64,000 bases of DNA from positions 17,159,312 through 17,223,311 of the forward strand of contig NC_030854.1 in assembly GCF_000208745.1 (NCBI RefSeq), given 5' to 3'. The notes beneath the pieces were generated by a model that did no database searches, was not told where the DNA came from, and saw nothing but the letters and a program-made list of their open reading frames with translations. Shown here piece after piece: positions 23,913 through 34,184 of the stretch; the stretch's first letter is position 1; every line of letters starts with the position of its first letter. This DNA is from Theobroma cacao (lineage: Eukaryota; Streptophyta; Magnoliopsida; Malvales; Malvaceae). The translations under genes were made by a program, and so were the position numbers.

Positions 23913-23919
23913 GCAGTGC

Positions 23920-26900
23920 TGTCAAGCCCTACTCTATTATATACTTGCCATGTCATTTACGTGCTTGATAGAATGTTTGTATAAGTGAATGTATCGGAGA
24001 ATCGTTAAAAGTCAATATCGTACCTAATGGTACAATTAAGTCGATTAAAACTTCAAACTAGTTTGAATAGAGATTTTAGGATGTATTTGAGAGTTATTGA
24101 ACCTTACAATGTCTTAATATGGTGATTCGAAGTTCAAGGATTGATTTAGAGTTAATTCGAGAATTTTCATAACGTAGGGGCAAAATGGTCATTTTTCCAC
24201 CCAAGAGCAAAATTGGAATGTTGGACAATATTTTGACTAAATTTGATTAATTAGAGCATTATTTGAATTTGGGAAGTGAAAATTTTCAATTTTGATATTT
24301 TTTCGAACATAGGGCTAAAACGGTCATTTTACGTGTCCACGGGGACGAAATTGGAATTTTTGAAATTTTACACCACCATGACACTTGTCAAACCCATGAA
24401 TTTCACTCATTATTTTTTAAGTGAGAGATTATATGTGGTGGGAATGAAATGCTTAATTATTAAATTTTTAAACATGGACTAATTAAAAGGTGAAAAGTGT
24501 CAAGCTTTAATATTATTTTAATTGCCTATATAAACTCACTTAAAACCTTCACATTCACACTCTTATGGCCGGCCAAGCAAGGGAACAAAGAGAAAAAGAG
24601 AAGAACAAACCCTAGGAAGGAAAAATTCAAGAGAAATTGTTGGATTTCAAGGAATCAAGCAAGTAAAGGTAAGATTTTTTAATTTTAGCTTGTGATATAC
24701 CTTTCTCATGCATTCTTTTTCATTCTCCATGGCTGAAATTCAAGTTTTCAAGAGGGAACCTTTGCTGGCCAAATCTAGAGAGAGAATTTTTGGTGATGAA
24801 TTTTGCTAGATTTCATAATATCTTAGTGTTTTTAGTCATTTTATGACGTTTGGAAGGAAAAACAAACAAGAAAATCACATGTTCTTCAACCACCCTCATT
24901 TGGCTGAATTTTCTATAAGGCATGTTAATGATGGATTTGGTTGTAATTCATGTTATTTAGCTAGGAATTGATGAATTATGATGTTGGATATCGAAACTGG
25001 TTATAAAAAAGTATAGTTCCTTTAGAAAACGGCTTGATGGAAAATGAGAAAATCATAGTAAATGGACTTGGATTTGATTCCTAATGATATATATATGGAT
25101 TTACGAGACTGTGTACTCATTGATTAGTATGTTAGTTCGAAAGCGGTATGAATTTTGAAAAATGGTGAAGTTAGTCAAAAAATCAAGTTTATTGTAATGC
25201 TTTGGTGTATTAGATTATTGGAAGTGTAATGAATATATTTGGAGTTGAATCTGATGTTTTGGTTAAATCAATGGTGTATAGTTCGAATTAGGTCGAATAC
25301 GAATTCATTCTGATCACAATTGAACCTACGTAGAACATCGTCTTTAAGTGACTATCTGAACATTTCTCATTCAACTTTATGCATTCATATAGAGTCTGAA
25401 ATAGTTTTATAACAATTTGGCACCAATGTATTGAATTACGTGCCACGTATTATGTATAGGTGGTGAGCCCTCTGGTAAGGGTAAGGATATCATACCCGAG
25501 GATCAAGAATAGGAGTACTCCATACTCTTGTTATTGTGAGTAATCAGACTTTCATCTTAACTATCTAAAGTAGTTTATACTTGTTTTTATGTGTTAAAAA
25601 ATGAATTTAAATTGCAAACTATTATGTTTTATAATTAAAGTGTTGATTAAACAAAATGAGATTTATAACTCGTTTTGAAATTGAATACTAGTTTTGGAAA
25701 TTGAGTAAGTGGAGACTGTATACTTGTGTTATATATATGTTTTGACATATGGTTTGAATTGATGGCTTATGACAATGTGATGGCAAGCATGGCTGGATTT
25801 GTGTTTGTGTTGAATTTATGAACTGTTTTGCTTTGCCTTGACTGGTTGGTAATATTATATCAGCCATGTCATGCTATTGGAAATTTTATTGAATTGGTGG
25901 GTTATTTGATTAGCTTACTGCAGTGGGTGGGTTTTTGTGGACCAGCCTATTAGAGGGGCATGGTAAAACCGATTATATTTTACTTTGGTACGAGAGACGC
26001 GGAAGGTATCTCTTAAGGTAACATTAGAGTTCACTTCAAGCCGAACCACCACGTGAAGATGAAACTCAACCAACGCCAAGGAACGACTGTATTTTAAACG
26101 TAAAAACTTGTTTTATGTGCATATGTTATTTTAACAGCCTTGGCAGACTCAGTTGGATGCCCCGGGCCAAGGTGTCACTGAGTACGAGTTTTAGGCATGA
26201 GCCAAGTTTTTAAGAGAGTCATAAGCCCTGTTGATTATTTTTGATGAAATGTAATTGATTTATATGGGTTGAAATGAGATTTGATATTATGAATTATATT
26301 ATACTTAGATGTTTTAAATTGTCTCCATTTACTCGGCTTTAGATGTTATAGATGAAATTTGCTTACTCACTGGGTTTGTAAAAACTCACCCCTTCTTTTT
26401 ACCCATTTCAGGCTCAGGATAGTCTATAGACAGTCGATTTTGTCGAGGGTTGCTTTTGGATTTGGATCCTTAGAAATCGAAGGTCTATAGTCTTGTATGT
26501 TTTCAGTTATTTTGAGGGCCCACATGTCATTGTAGAATATTTTGTGTACCTGGCTGCGTGTGCCACTGTATGTATGAATTTATTTTTCTTTTACGCTACT
26601 AAAATTATTTACGCAAAGTTCTAGAAATATCGTTTTATAAAAAAATAGAATATTTTATTTAATATTTTTATTTAGTTCGATTAGCCAAAATTTTATTTTA
26701 AATGGATGATTTAGATTACTAAAATTATTTTTAGATAAGAAATGTACATTTTTCGATCGTATGTTGTATTTTCACCAGGTTTTAAAATTTTCAAGTAAAA
26801 ATGACCAAAATACCCCTGTGCAGTAGAAATTACTTTTTGATCGTTTTGATTTGAAAATAGTCTATATTCTTTCAAAACATGATATTTAGTAACTGTCGCT

Positions 26901-27025
26901 CACAAGGGAAATGTAAAATTGATGCAAGAGCCTTGCGAGGTTTCGATTGACATTTTGGGTAATGAATGTCTATCGAGACATCGCGACAGTTGTCACAGGC
27001 TCGAAGAGAGTACCGGGTTGTGACA
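23920..27025 (+). mobile_element. LTR3 of element D (3' LTR)
   Basis: 3,106 bp, TGTCAAGCCC...GGTTGTGACA. It has the same orientation as LTR1 but differs from it by several percent throughout, including where LTR1 and LTR2 are identical. It stands head to head with LTR2 across a 7-bp spacer (23913-23919). Confidence 0.92.
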
Positions 27026-27297
27026 TGAATACACAAAAAAAATCAGGTGAATGAAAAACTATTTTTCTCCACACAAGGAACGACAAGACAAAAGGAATTT
27101 CTAATGTGCTGTTCTCTTAATTTTTTAGCCGTTCTCTCTCAATTTGTTTGGAGGCTATAGCAATGTATTTATACCTTGGATTAATTTTAAGCCCTAATTA
27201 CAAAACTATTTTGTAATTGCCAATTAATCCAATAATTTGACTAAACAATTTAAATAAGTCCTTAAAAAGCCTAGTTAACTTAATTGTTTAATTTAAT

Positions 27298-27515
27298 CAA
27301 TTAGGCCAAATAACTTAATTAAACAATTTAATTAATTAGGCCCAACAATTTAATTAAACAATTTTAATCAATTAGGCCCAATGACTTAATTAAACAAATT
27401 TAATCAATTGGGCCTAATAATTTAATTGTTTAATTTAATTAATTAGGCCCAATGACTTAATTAAATAATTTAATTAATTAGGCACAACTTAATTAAACAA
27501 TTTTAATCAAGTCCT
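27298..27515. repeat. 36-bp tandem repeat in U3 of Copia LTR A'
   Basis: About six units, each starting with aattaggcc or a close variant, begin near 27298, 27334, 27371, 27408, 27443 and 27478. On the minus strand they lie upstream of a TATA box at about 27167-27176. Confidence 0.8.
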
Positions 27516-28668
27516 TGAGAAGCTTACAACTTCTAATTTGATTAAGTCCAACTTAATCACCTTTCCCATTTTATTTTCAACATTCATTTTAGGTGTGTGA
27601 ACCATTAGGCTTCTAACATGTTAGCAATGAACTCAACATATAATTCTTAAGTTAAACTTAGAATTAGATAAATTTAAACTACTTTAAATTTATCATTAAT
27701 CAAGTTAACTACCTAGAGTTCATAGACCAAGACTGGGATCTAGTAATCCATCATGGCCACCCAAATGTTAGAAGAGTCAAGATGGTTTGACTCAACCTTT
27801 CAATGATCAGCCTTTTAGTGTAATTCATTCCCTCATCATACATCCTAGAGATGATAAAAGCATGGTGCAGTGTCTACTCTTATTGATCTCCATATTCGTT
27901 CTTAAAGTTTGATCATTAGCTTTATAAAGACTTATAAAACTCCTTTCATAATCTTCAAGTCGCCTTGGCCAAGGACTTCAATAAGCTAATATCAATGAAG
28001 AATAGTTAGGATATGTCCCTTACATCACTTGGGGTGATGATTCCTATCTTGACCACTCATTTACCTTCACATGCTTCATGTTATACTCAAAAGCATCCTA
28101 TTTTGGCATCTTTGGTTAGGCACCCATAAGGATGAAATCAAAGCATAGTACTCCACACATAAGACAACCTGGTGTCTCAAGTCTAGGGAGTATTTACACA
28201 ACTGACACATGAGAAGTATTGCATAGGCACTTGAGTGAAATACCGAATGCACTTCTCATGGTGGGTCATGTTCAGTGAACTTGCTCTCCTAGGCAAGCAC
28301 CTAGATGCTAGTTCCAAGTATCTTTATACTTCAACCTATGAGATCGGTTGCTTACTTCTCAAGTAAGGAACATAGAATATATCAGTTTCTAGGTATCATT
28401 GATGTCAAATCTCAATGATACATTGACCAGGAACATTTTGAGATTACGCTTTGATGCATAAAAATCTCATAACTGCAACGCATTACAATTCCCTTACAAG
28501 GCACATTAATCTCATGGACTTCATCCAATTAGACTTATAACTTGTTATAATTGATGTCTTATTGATGAAATAAAACCTTAAATCATTCAACATGAATGAT
28601 GTTGTTGCATGATTGGAATCAAGCCTTAACCAATCCCAATTGCCTACAGGGCTCATCCCAACACAAGA

Positions 28669-29140
28669 TTCCTTTTGAGAGAAAGAATTGGTCGAACAAT
28701 ATGGTTATTTTGGCTTGGGTAATACTTTTATATGAAATGATATGCATATACAATAATTAAGCAAAAAAATTTAGCACAACATTCAAAAAGATATATATAA
28801 AACATATTCATGCTAAGACTAGTTGTAAGATAAAGCCGGGAGTCACTTATAGATCTATAAAATTCAAGGTCAAATAGTTTACCTCCTTAATTCTTGTCAA
28901 GCTTTGATAAAGTGTTCCTTAAAGTCTTGGTCAACTCCTCAAGATTCCAACATCGTTCTCATTAACCAATCATCAACAAAATTCATCATCAATATTGTCC
29001 CAAAGCTTTTTCATATTCTCATGTGATTAGAAGAACATAATTTGATAAGAACGAGTTGACATTTTCCTTTACGCGTTTGGAGAACAGTAATCATCAAGAT
29101 CTTGTTCTACCTTGCTTCAGCTTACCTACAATAATCATTT
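28669..29140. other. Non-coding flank of Sirevirus remnant
   Basis: I see no gene. It was continuous with 14365-14941 before the LTR A' insertion. It should hold integrase, RT and RNase H of the Sirevirus-like element, but no motif of these is visible, so pol is largely deleted. Confidence 0.4.
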
Positions 29141-30241
29141 TCATTTGATTTTTTGTATCCAAATTTCTTTAGATCCATAAATGTTAGTGCTCACTTTTCT
29201 AATTCCTTTTAGAATCCATTCCAACCTCAAAATCTTACCATGAAAAGGTTTGGTTCCTTTTGGGATCCAATCACTCTTGATCATTTTACTCATATGCGCA
29301 CCAATTCTCAATGGGCAGAAATAAATAAAGTGAACAACCTTGTTAAAAAAATTCACACATTTTTTCTTTCATATTTCTCTTTTTCTTTTACAAAGAAGTT
29401 TTTAAGATGATTTTCTTTTTGTGTTCCATTATATCTTAAACCTTCCTTGTTAAACAATGTTTTTTGACTTTCTAATGTGTCATTTAACTTTTATGAACTC
29501 ATGTTCCATTTAGAGTATGATTCATGCAAATGTTCATGTTTTCTTTAAAACGCATGTTTCATTTTCTAAACATTTAATCTTATCTTCAAGCTCTATTTTA
29601 GCTTTGACTAGATTATCATTTTCAATCTTAAGCTTGGAGATAATCTTTTTATAGTTCAAAGTCATATGTTCAAATTCAAATGATAACTCATCATATGCAT
29701 CTTGAAGTTTATCAAATGAATAAGAATAATAATCTAAGTCATATGAACAAGAGGTAATGTTTGAAGAGCATACCTTGGAGTCATCGATTCTCATGAAGCA
29801 TAAGTTGGCAACTTTTTCTTCCTCTTCATTTTGTGACTCATCATTATCAATCCATTCATCCATCATTGCTTTCTTCTTCAAATGTCTCTTTTTGGCATTA
29901 AGGCAATCATATTTGGCATGACTAGGTTTCCTACACTCATAAAAAAAGATGCGGCCTTTCCCATGGTCACCTTTTGGCATATCTCTCTTTGTATATTTTC
30001 TTAGTCCATCTCTCCCAAATGGTCTTCTACTTCAACCACTTTGTTTGTTTCTCAAGAACTTAATAAATTTTCTAGTCAATAATGCTACTTGTGCATCATC
30101 TTCTTCTCTTCATCATTCTCAACATTTCTCTTATCATCTTCTTGGATAGTTTTGAAAGCAACACTCTTTCTCTTAGTGTTTCCTATAAGTGATTCATCTC
30201 TTTCATTGTCATGTTTTAGATACATTTCATAAGTGAATAGA
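29141..30241 (-). pseudogene. Sirevirus-like gag C-terminus and pol start (B2)
   Basis: On the minus strand the stretch at 29534-29980 has a zinc-knuckle-like YECRKPSHAKYDC (first Cys of CX2C replaced by Tyr), an acidic segment (WIDNDESQNEEEEK), then a long Lys/Glu-rich coiled coil (IISKLKIENDNLVKAKIELE). 29141-29356 has DWIPKGTKP and a GSKEIWIQK ending, matching the repeated WVPKG..TN..GPK..W signature of this Copia group. The gag is split from its N-terminal part (33482-34060) by solo LTR F. Confidence 0.85.
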
Positions 30242-31090
30242 TGTCACATCCCATTTTCCAAAGGGATCATGGCCAGTGCATGGACTCAGACGAGCATAAC
30301 CCGTTATGCCTAAGCAAGCCTCTTACCATAACCTCATTAAACATTCATCATTAGATGCGGAAGCATCTTATAACATCCATTTACATACAAAATCATCATG
30401 CATGCATTTATAACACTCATTATATAATTAAAGAACTTCTCAACGTAATTTTATAAGCTTAAGCATTTGGTATTCATATGTATATATTAAAAGTGCCACT
30501 ATCATAGTGCACATTAGCATTTGCTATCAACAACACCCTCGAGTGACCATGAAGGCTCTTAAGCCATCATTATAATCTCATACATAACATTATCAATAGA
30601 AAATGCCCAACATTGGCAACATTAACATAAACAGGTCCATAGTTTGTAAACACAAACATAAAGTAAATGACTAACTCGTTAACAGAATATGACCCACCCT
30701 TTAAGTATCAAGTGGTTGCTAAACACTTACCAAAGAATGAAGACCGAACATTGGTATCCACGACACTGGCTAATATCTAATGTTATCACTGATTTGCAAC
30801 AAAATAAATGGAAAAAATAACATGTGAGTCATAAAAACTCTGTGAGTGGATATGAGAAGGGGATAAGCTAGAGGATAAGGGTATTTTGTAAACATGCACT
30901 TGTAGTCTCATGACATTCATAAACAATTTAATCATGGAATTCATAAAACATGTTATTTGAACACATTTGAATAGCATTCATTTGAAAGCATGTTAATATA
31001 TTCCTTTAGGAATCCTTTACCTTTAAAATTCTCATCAAATTTAATCAAACAACCCATTCTACACCAAATCTATTAATACAATCTTGAATG

Positions 31091-31215
31091 CATTGATACT
31101 TTCAAGCATCTATCGATACATTAGTAAAATGTATTGATACATTTCATACTAAAAGCTTCCTAAAGCATTTTGTTTAGAATGAATTGATACTTAACCTATA
31201 TGTATTGATACTTTT
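31091..31215. repeat. Palindrome cluster, ATGTATCGATACAT type (downstream)
   Basis: Five variants: cattgatact (31091), tatcgataca (31111), gtattgatac (31131), gaattgatac (31181), tgtattgata (31201). In LTR orientation they lie downstream of the minisatellite and within the putative intron. Confidence 0.75.
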
Positions 31216-31623
31216 AGCCCAAAACCCAAAATTTTAGGCAAAATCATCCATTTTTACCATTCTTTAAATGCCATTATCTCTTAGGACTTTCTCAAGGCTC
31301 AGTCTTTTTCACTAAGCACATTCTCATGCCATCATAAAGTACAAATCATGAACAAAGCTCAAACAACATTAGTATATGACATACAATAAACATAGTAATT
31401 ACGATCATTTTATTAACATTAAACTCATACTTTCTGATGGTACATCCCCCATCAGCCTTAGGTTAGTAATGTATAGTCCCATTGCACCTTGGACATTTAT
31501 GATGCATCATAAGAGTGAAGTCATCACTTACAACCCAAGAAAGTGGAATCAGTCACATTCATATTGTTCTCATACTTGTAGCATTAGGTATATGGAATGT
31601 CCTTCACATACAAGCTTACTCAT

Positions 31624-31885
31624 CTCATAAGGTACATGGAAAATGCATCATATACATAATCTCATGGCATTCATCATGCTTTCTCAATCATCTCATGTAG
31701 TATATGGAATATACATCATATGCATAATCTCATGGCATTTATCATGCATACTTAATCACCTTATATGGTATATGGAGTTTACATCATATACACAATCTTA
31801 TAGTATACATCATGCATACTTGATCATCTCAAATGGTATATGGATTTTACATCATATACTTAAATCCTATGGCATTCATCATACC
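31624..31885. repeat. 68-bp minisatellite in LTR F
   Basis: Exact 68-bp spacing: units start at 31624, 31692, 31760 and 31828 (last partial). A decayed earlier unit lies near 31580. The open frames at 31376-31915 are by-products of the repeat. Confidence 0.9.
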
Positions 31886-32740
31886 AAACATAAACATCAT
31901 AGCATCTATAAATAAACATACAATATATCGTACCCATATTAGTTTGAAGACTAGTGTAATTGAGTGGACTTCAAACATGAGGTGCTTGTCCCCCCTTGTT
32001 GAAAACTAATACATAATAGAATATTTATATACGTAGTAGATTCATAAACGTTTTAAAAACTATTGAGTCAATCATACCACAATAACTAACAATTTATTTT
32101 TTTAGAAAATCATTTTCATTCCTAAAACTCAAATCCTTAGGTAAACCATTTTAGAGATATCATTTCAACATACATAATTAATCCTTTTTCATAGAAATCA
32201 TGCTAGCTTCATATATCAAATAATTTCAAAGTGGTGTATCCACTCACCTAGTTGGAGATTCGATTCCTAGCTCTAATAACAACTCCGTTTCAACAAAATC
32301 TATGGAGTTTTCAAGTATTCCTATCATACAACAAACATCATAATCATTTCCTAGAATAAAAATCTTATAATAATTATTCTAGGTACTTTCGAAGCTATTG
32401 GCTTTTAGCTGAACTAATTTTCTAGCTAAAACTTATGCTTAGAAACCCATAAATATTTAATCCTTACCTTAGGTGAGCTTAGATGCTTAAGAAAATCATA
32501 AACCTTTAAACTTTAATCATCAACAAAAAATCTAAGCAGTAAAACAACTATTTAAGTTCTAGAAATCCAAGACCAAAGGATTTAAAAGCTAAAAATATCA
32601 TATTTTTCCATGAAAATAAAAAATAAGCTTTAGAATCATCAAAATGGAGTTTTTAGTTAAAATGAGTTGAAAGAGCTTAAGAGTTGGGGTTTTACCATGC
32701 AAATGTGGTTGAGCGTTGCCAACCATCAAAAAATGAGGTA

Positions 32741-32750
32741 TATTTATAAG
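32741..32750 (-). promoter_or_regulatory. TATA box of LTR F
   Basis: Minus strand cttataaata. The upstream palindrome cluster begins about 55 bp away. Confidence 0.55.
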
Positions 32751-32802
32751 CTAAGGTGTGAAAAATATGTTTTTACCCTTTTCATTTTTTTGAAATCGAC
32801 GA

Positions 32803-32932
32803 AATGTATTGATACATTTGGTTCAAGGTAAAGTGCATCGATACATTATGAGCATGTATCAATACATGTTCATTAGAAACCCTTTTTGGGCTAAATGTAT
32901 CGATGCATCATGAACAGGTATCGATACATTTG
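32803..32932. repeat. Palindrome cluster, ATGTATCGATACAT type (U3)
   Basis: Five 14-bp variants in 130 bp: atgtattgatacat (32803), tgcatcgatacatt (32833), atgtatcaatacat (32854), atgtatcgatgcat (32894), gtatcgatacatt (32918). They lie in U3 just upstream of the TATA box. Confidence 0.85.
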
Positions 32933-33481
32933 AGAGAGAATGCAGTTTCTAAGGTAGATTGCCTATAAAAACCTTTCCAACTTATTTACATTAAATACCA
33001 TTTGAATAAATGTCCTCTTTTCTTTTTACTCTCCATTTACTTAAGATATTAATGTAAAAACGCAAACAACCCCCCATTTGGATGCAATAAAAATATCAAA
33101 AAAATCAAAATCCAAAAGAATCAAAATTTAATTTTTGGTTTCAAGAACAAAATAGAAAAAGTTTAATTGAAATTAAATTTGCAGTTCCCATTTACCATAG
33201 CAAACGTACTCTAAAAATTATGGAAAAATCATTTTTGGTCATCTGAAAATCAAGGGAATCATTACCACCAGTTTTTATTTCCAATAGATTGTTTTATAAA
33301 AATCACATATTTTGACCCTTTTCAAACTTAGAAAATTTTTTGTTTCAAAAGTGACAGACAACCAAGAGTGTCAATGAATTCTTTTAAAGGTTAAAACTAA
33401 GTTTGATGTTCAAAATATGAAATCTATATGCTCACATAAGGATGTCCTAACTTATCCTCTTACTTAAGGTGGGATTTCATA

Positions 33482-34060
33482 ATAGAGATCCAAATAGCTC
33501 ATATAGCTTAAGGTTATTCAAATCTTTAACTTCTTTAATAGTTGTAACCTTAGGTCTCCATGACCTAAGAAGACAATATAGGATTTTCTTCACTGGTTGG
33601 GTATTGAGGAACCTTTTTTCGAAGGCTTTTAATCCTCTTATAATTTTGGTAAACCTTTCATACATTTTTTTTATAGGCTCTTCTTCCTTCATTTTAAAAA
33701 GCTTATAATCTAAAGTCAATAAACCAGTTTTTGACTCTTTAACTTGAGAAATACTTTTATAACAACTTTCTAAGGTGTCCCAAATTTCTTTGGCTGATGT
33801 ACACATTGCTACCCTATTAAATGTACTCTCACTAAGAGCTCATAGTAAAGTAGTTACTACTTTATGATTTAGGTAAACAAAATTTTATCTTTATCATCCC
33901 TCTTAGTTCTAGTTTTGATATGTCTTACACTATCTACAAGCTTACTAGAGACATAAGGTCCTTCCAAAATGATATCCCACAAATCTAGATCAATGAATTG
34001 AATAAAGTTTTCAAACATCATCCTTCAAATTGATAGTTCTCTCCGAAAAACAAAAGAGGC
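33482..34060 (-). pseudogene. Sirevirus-like Copia gag, N-terminal part (B2)
   Basis: From about 34020 leftwards: FENFIQFIDLDLWDII, LEGPYVSSKLVDSVRHIKTR, RDDKDK, then after several stops MCTSAKEIWDTLESCYK and a UBN2-type region (33477-33806) ending KLYELFGSLL. UBN2 gag packages element RNA. Upstream stops near 33850 inactivate it. The remainder of gag lies at 29534-30241 beyond LTR F. Confidence 0.88.
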
Positions 34061-34170
34061 CCCATCATTAACTAACCTTAACCCATAAAATTTGTTGACG
34101 CCATCTTTATCTTTGCAAGCTTCTCTTAGGATCTCACAAAGGTAGTTAAACCTACACACTTGAGAACTTG

Positions 34171-34183
34171 GCTCTAATATCAA
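34171..34183 (-). promoter_or_regulatory. Primer binding site, decayed (B2)
   Basis: The minus strand reads ttgatattagagc, two changes from TGGTATCAGAGC after the leading base, adjacent to the LTR end at 34185. Confidence 0.7.
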
Positions 34184-34184
34184 T

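Larger units (their letters stand above)
15351..27025 (+). mobile_element. Ty3/gypsy element D with extra inverted LTR
   Basis: The outer ends are TGTCAAGCCC (15351) and GGTTGTGACA (27025), flanked by tgaac (15346-15350) and tgaat (27026-27030). The order is LTR1, Met-tRNA primer site, gag/protease remnant, integrase C-terminus with chromodomain-like end, polypurine tract, then an inverted LTR2 (20832-23912), then LTR3. LTR1 and LTR3 are the element's own LTRs. LTR2 is a separate insertion with its own near-duplicated site. Most of gag, RT and integrase is missing, so the element is non-autonomous. Confidence 0.9.
14947..28663 (-). mobile_element. Copia solo LTR A' split by gypsy element D
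   Basis: The ends are tgttggg (14947) and cccaaca (28663), flanked by a perfect 5-bp duplication caaga (14942-14946 and 28664-28668). The LTR portions are 14947-15350 and 27026-28663, about 2.0 kb in total, related to the plus-strand Copia LTR A at 51059-52831. No primer site or polypurine tract adjoins, so it is a solo LTR. Its U3 carries 36-bp repeats (27298-27515), with a TATA box on the minus strand near 27167-27176. Confidence 0.9.
30789..32247 (-). other. Putative LTR leader intron in LTR F
   Basis: On the minus strand the donor-like ctag|gtgagtgg starts the interval at 32247 and the acceptor-like gcaaatcag ends it at 30789. The donor block is shared with LTR G (37157). The interval holds the minisatellite and the downstream palindromes. 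Confidence 0.35.
30242..33481 (-). mobile_element. Gypsy solo LTR F inserted in Sirevirus gag
   Basis: The left end is TGTCACATCCC and the right end GGGATTTCATA (an original ...CACA end with one change). It is flanked by ataga (30237-30241 and 33482-33486). The gag reading continues across the junction once the insert and one duplicate are removed, confirming the insertion. 3,240 bp, minus strand. It contains a 68-bp minisatellite, two palindrome clusters, a TATA box (32741-32750) and candidate splice sites. Confidence 0.92.

Noticed and set aside
27026..28663. Possible host gene or promoter
   Set aside because: No coding potential; the sequence is Copia LTR A', bounded by TG..CA ends and a caaga duplication.
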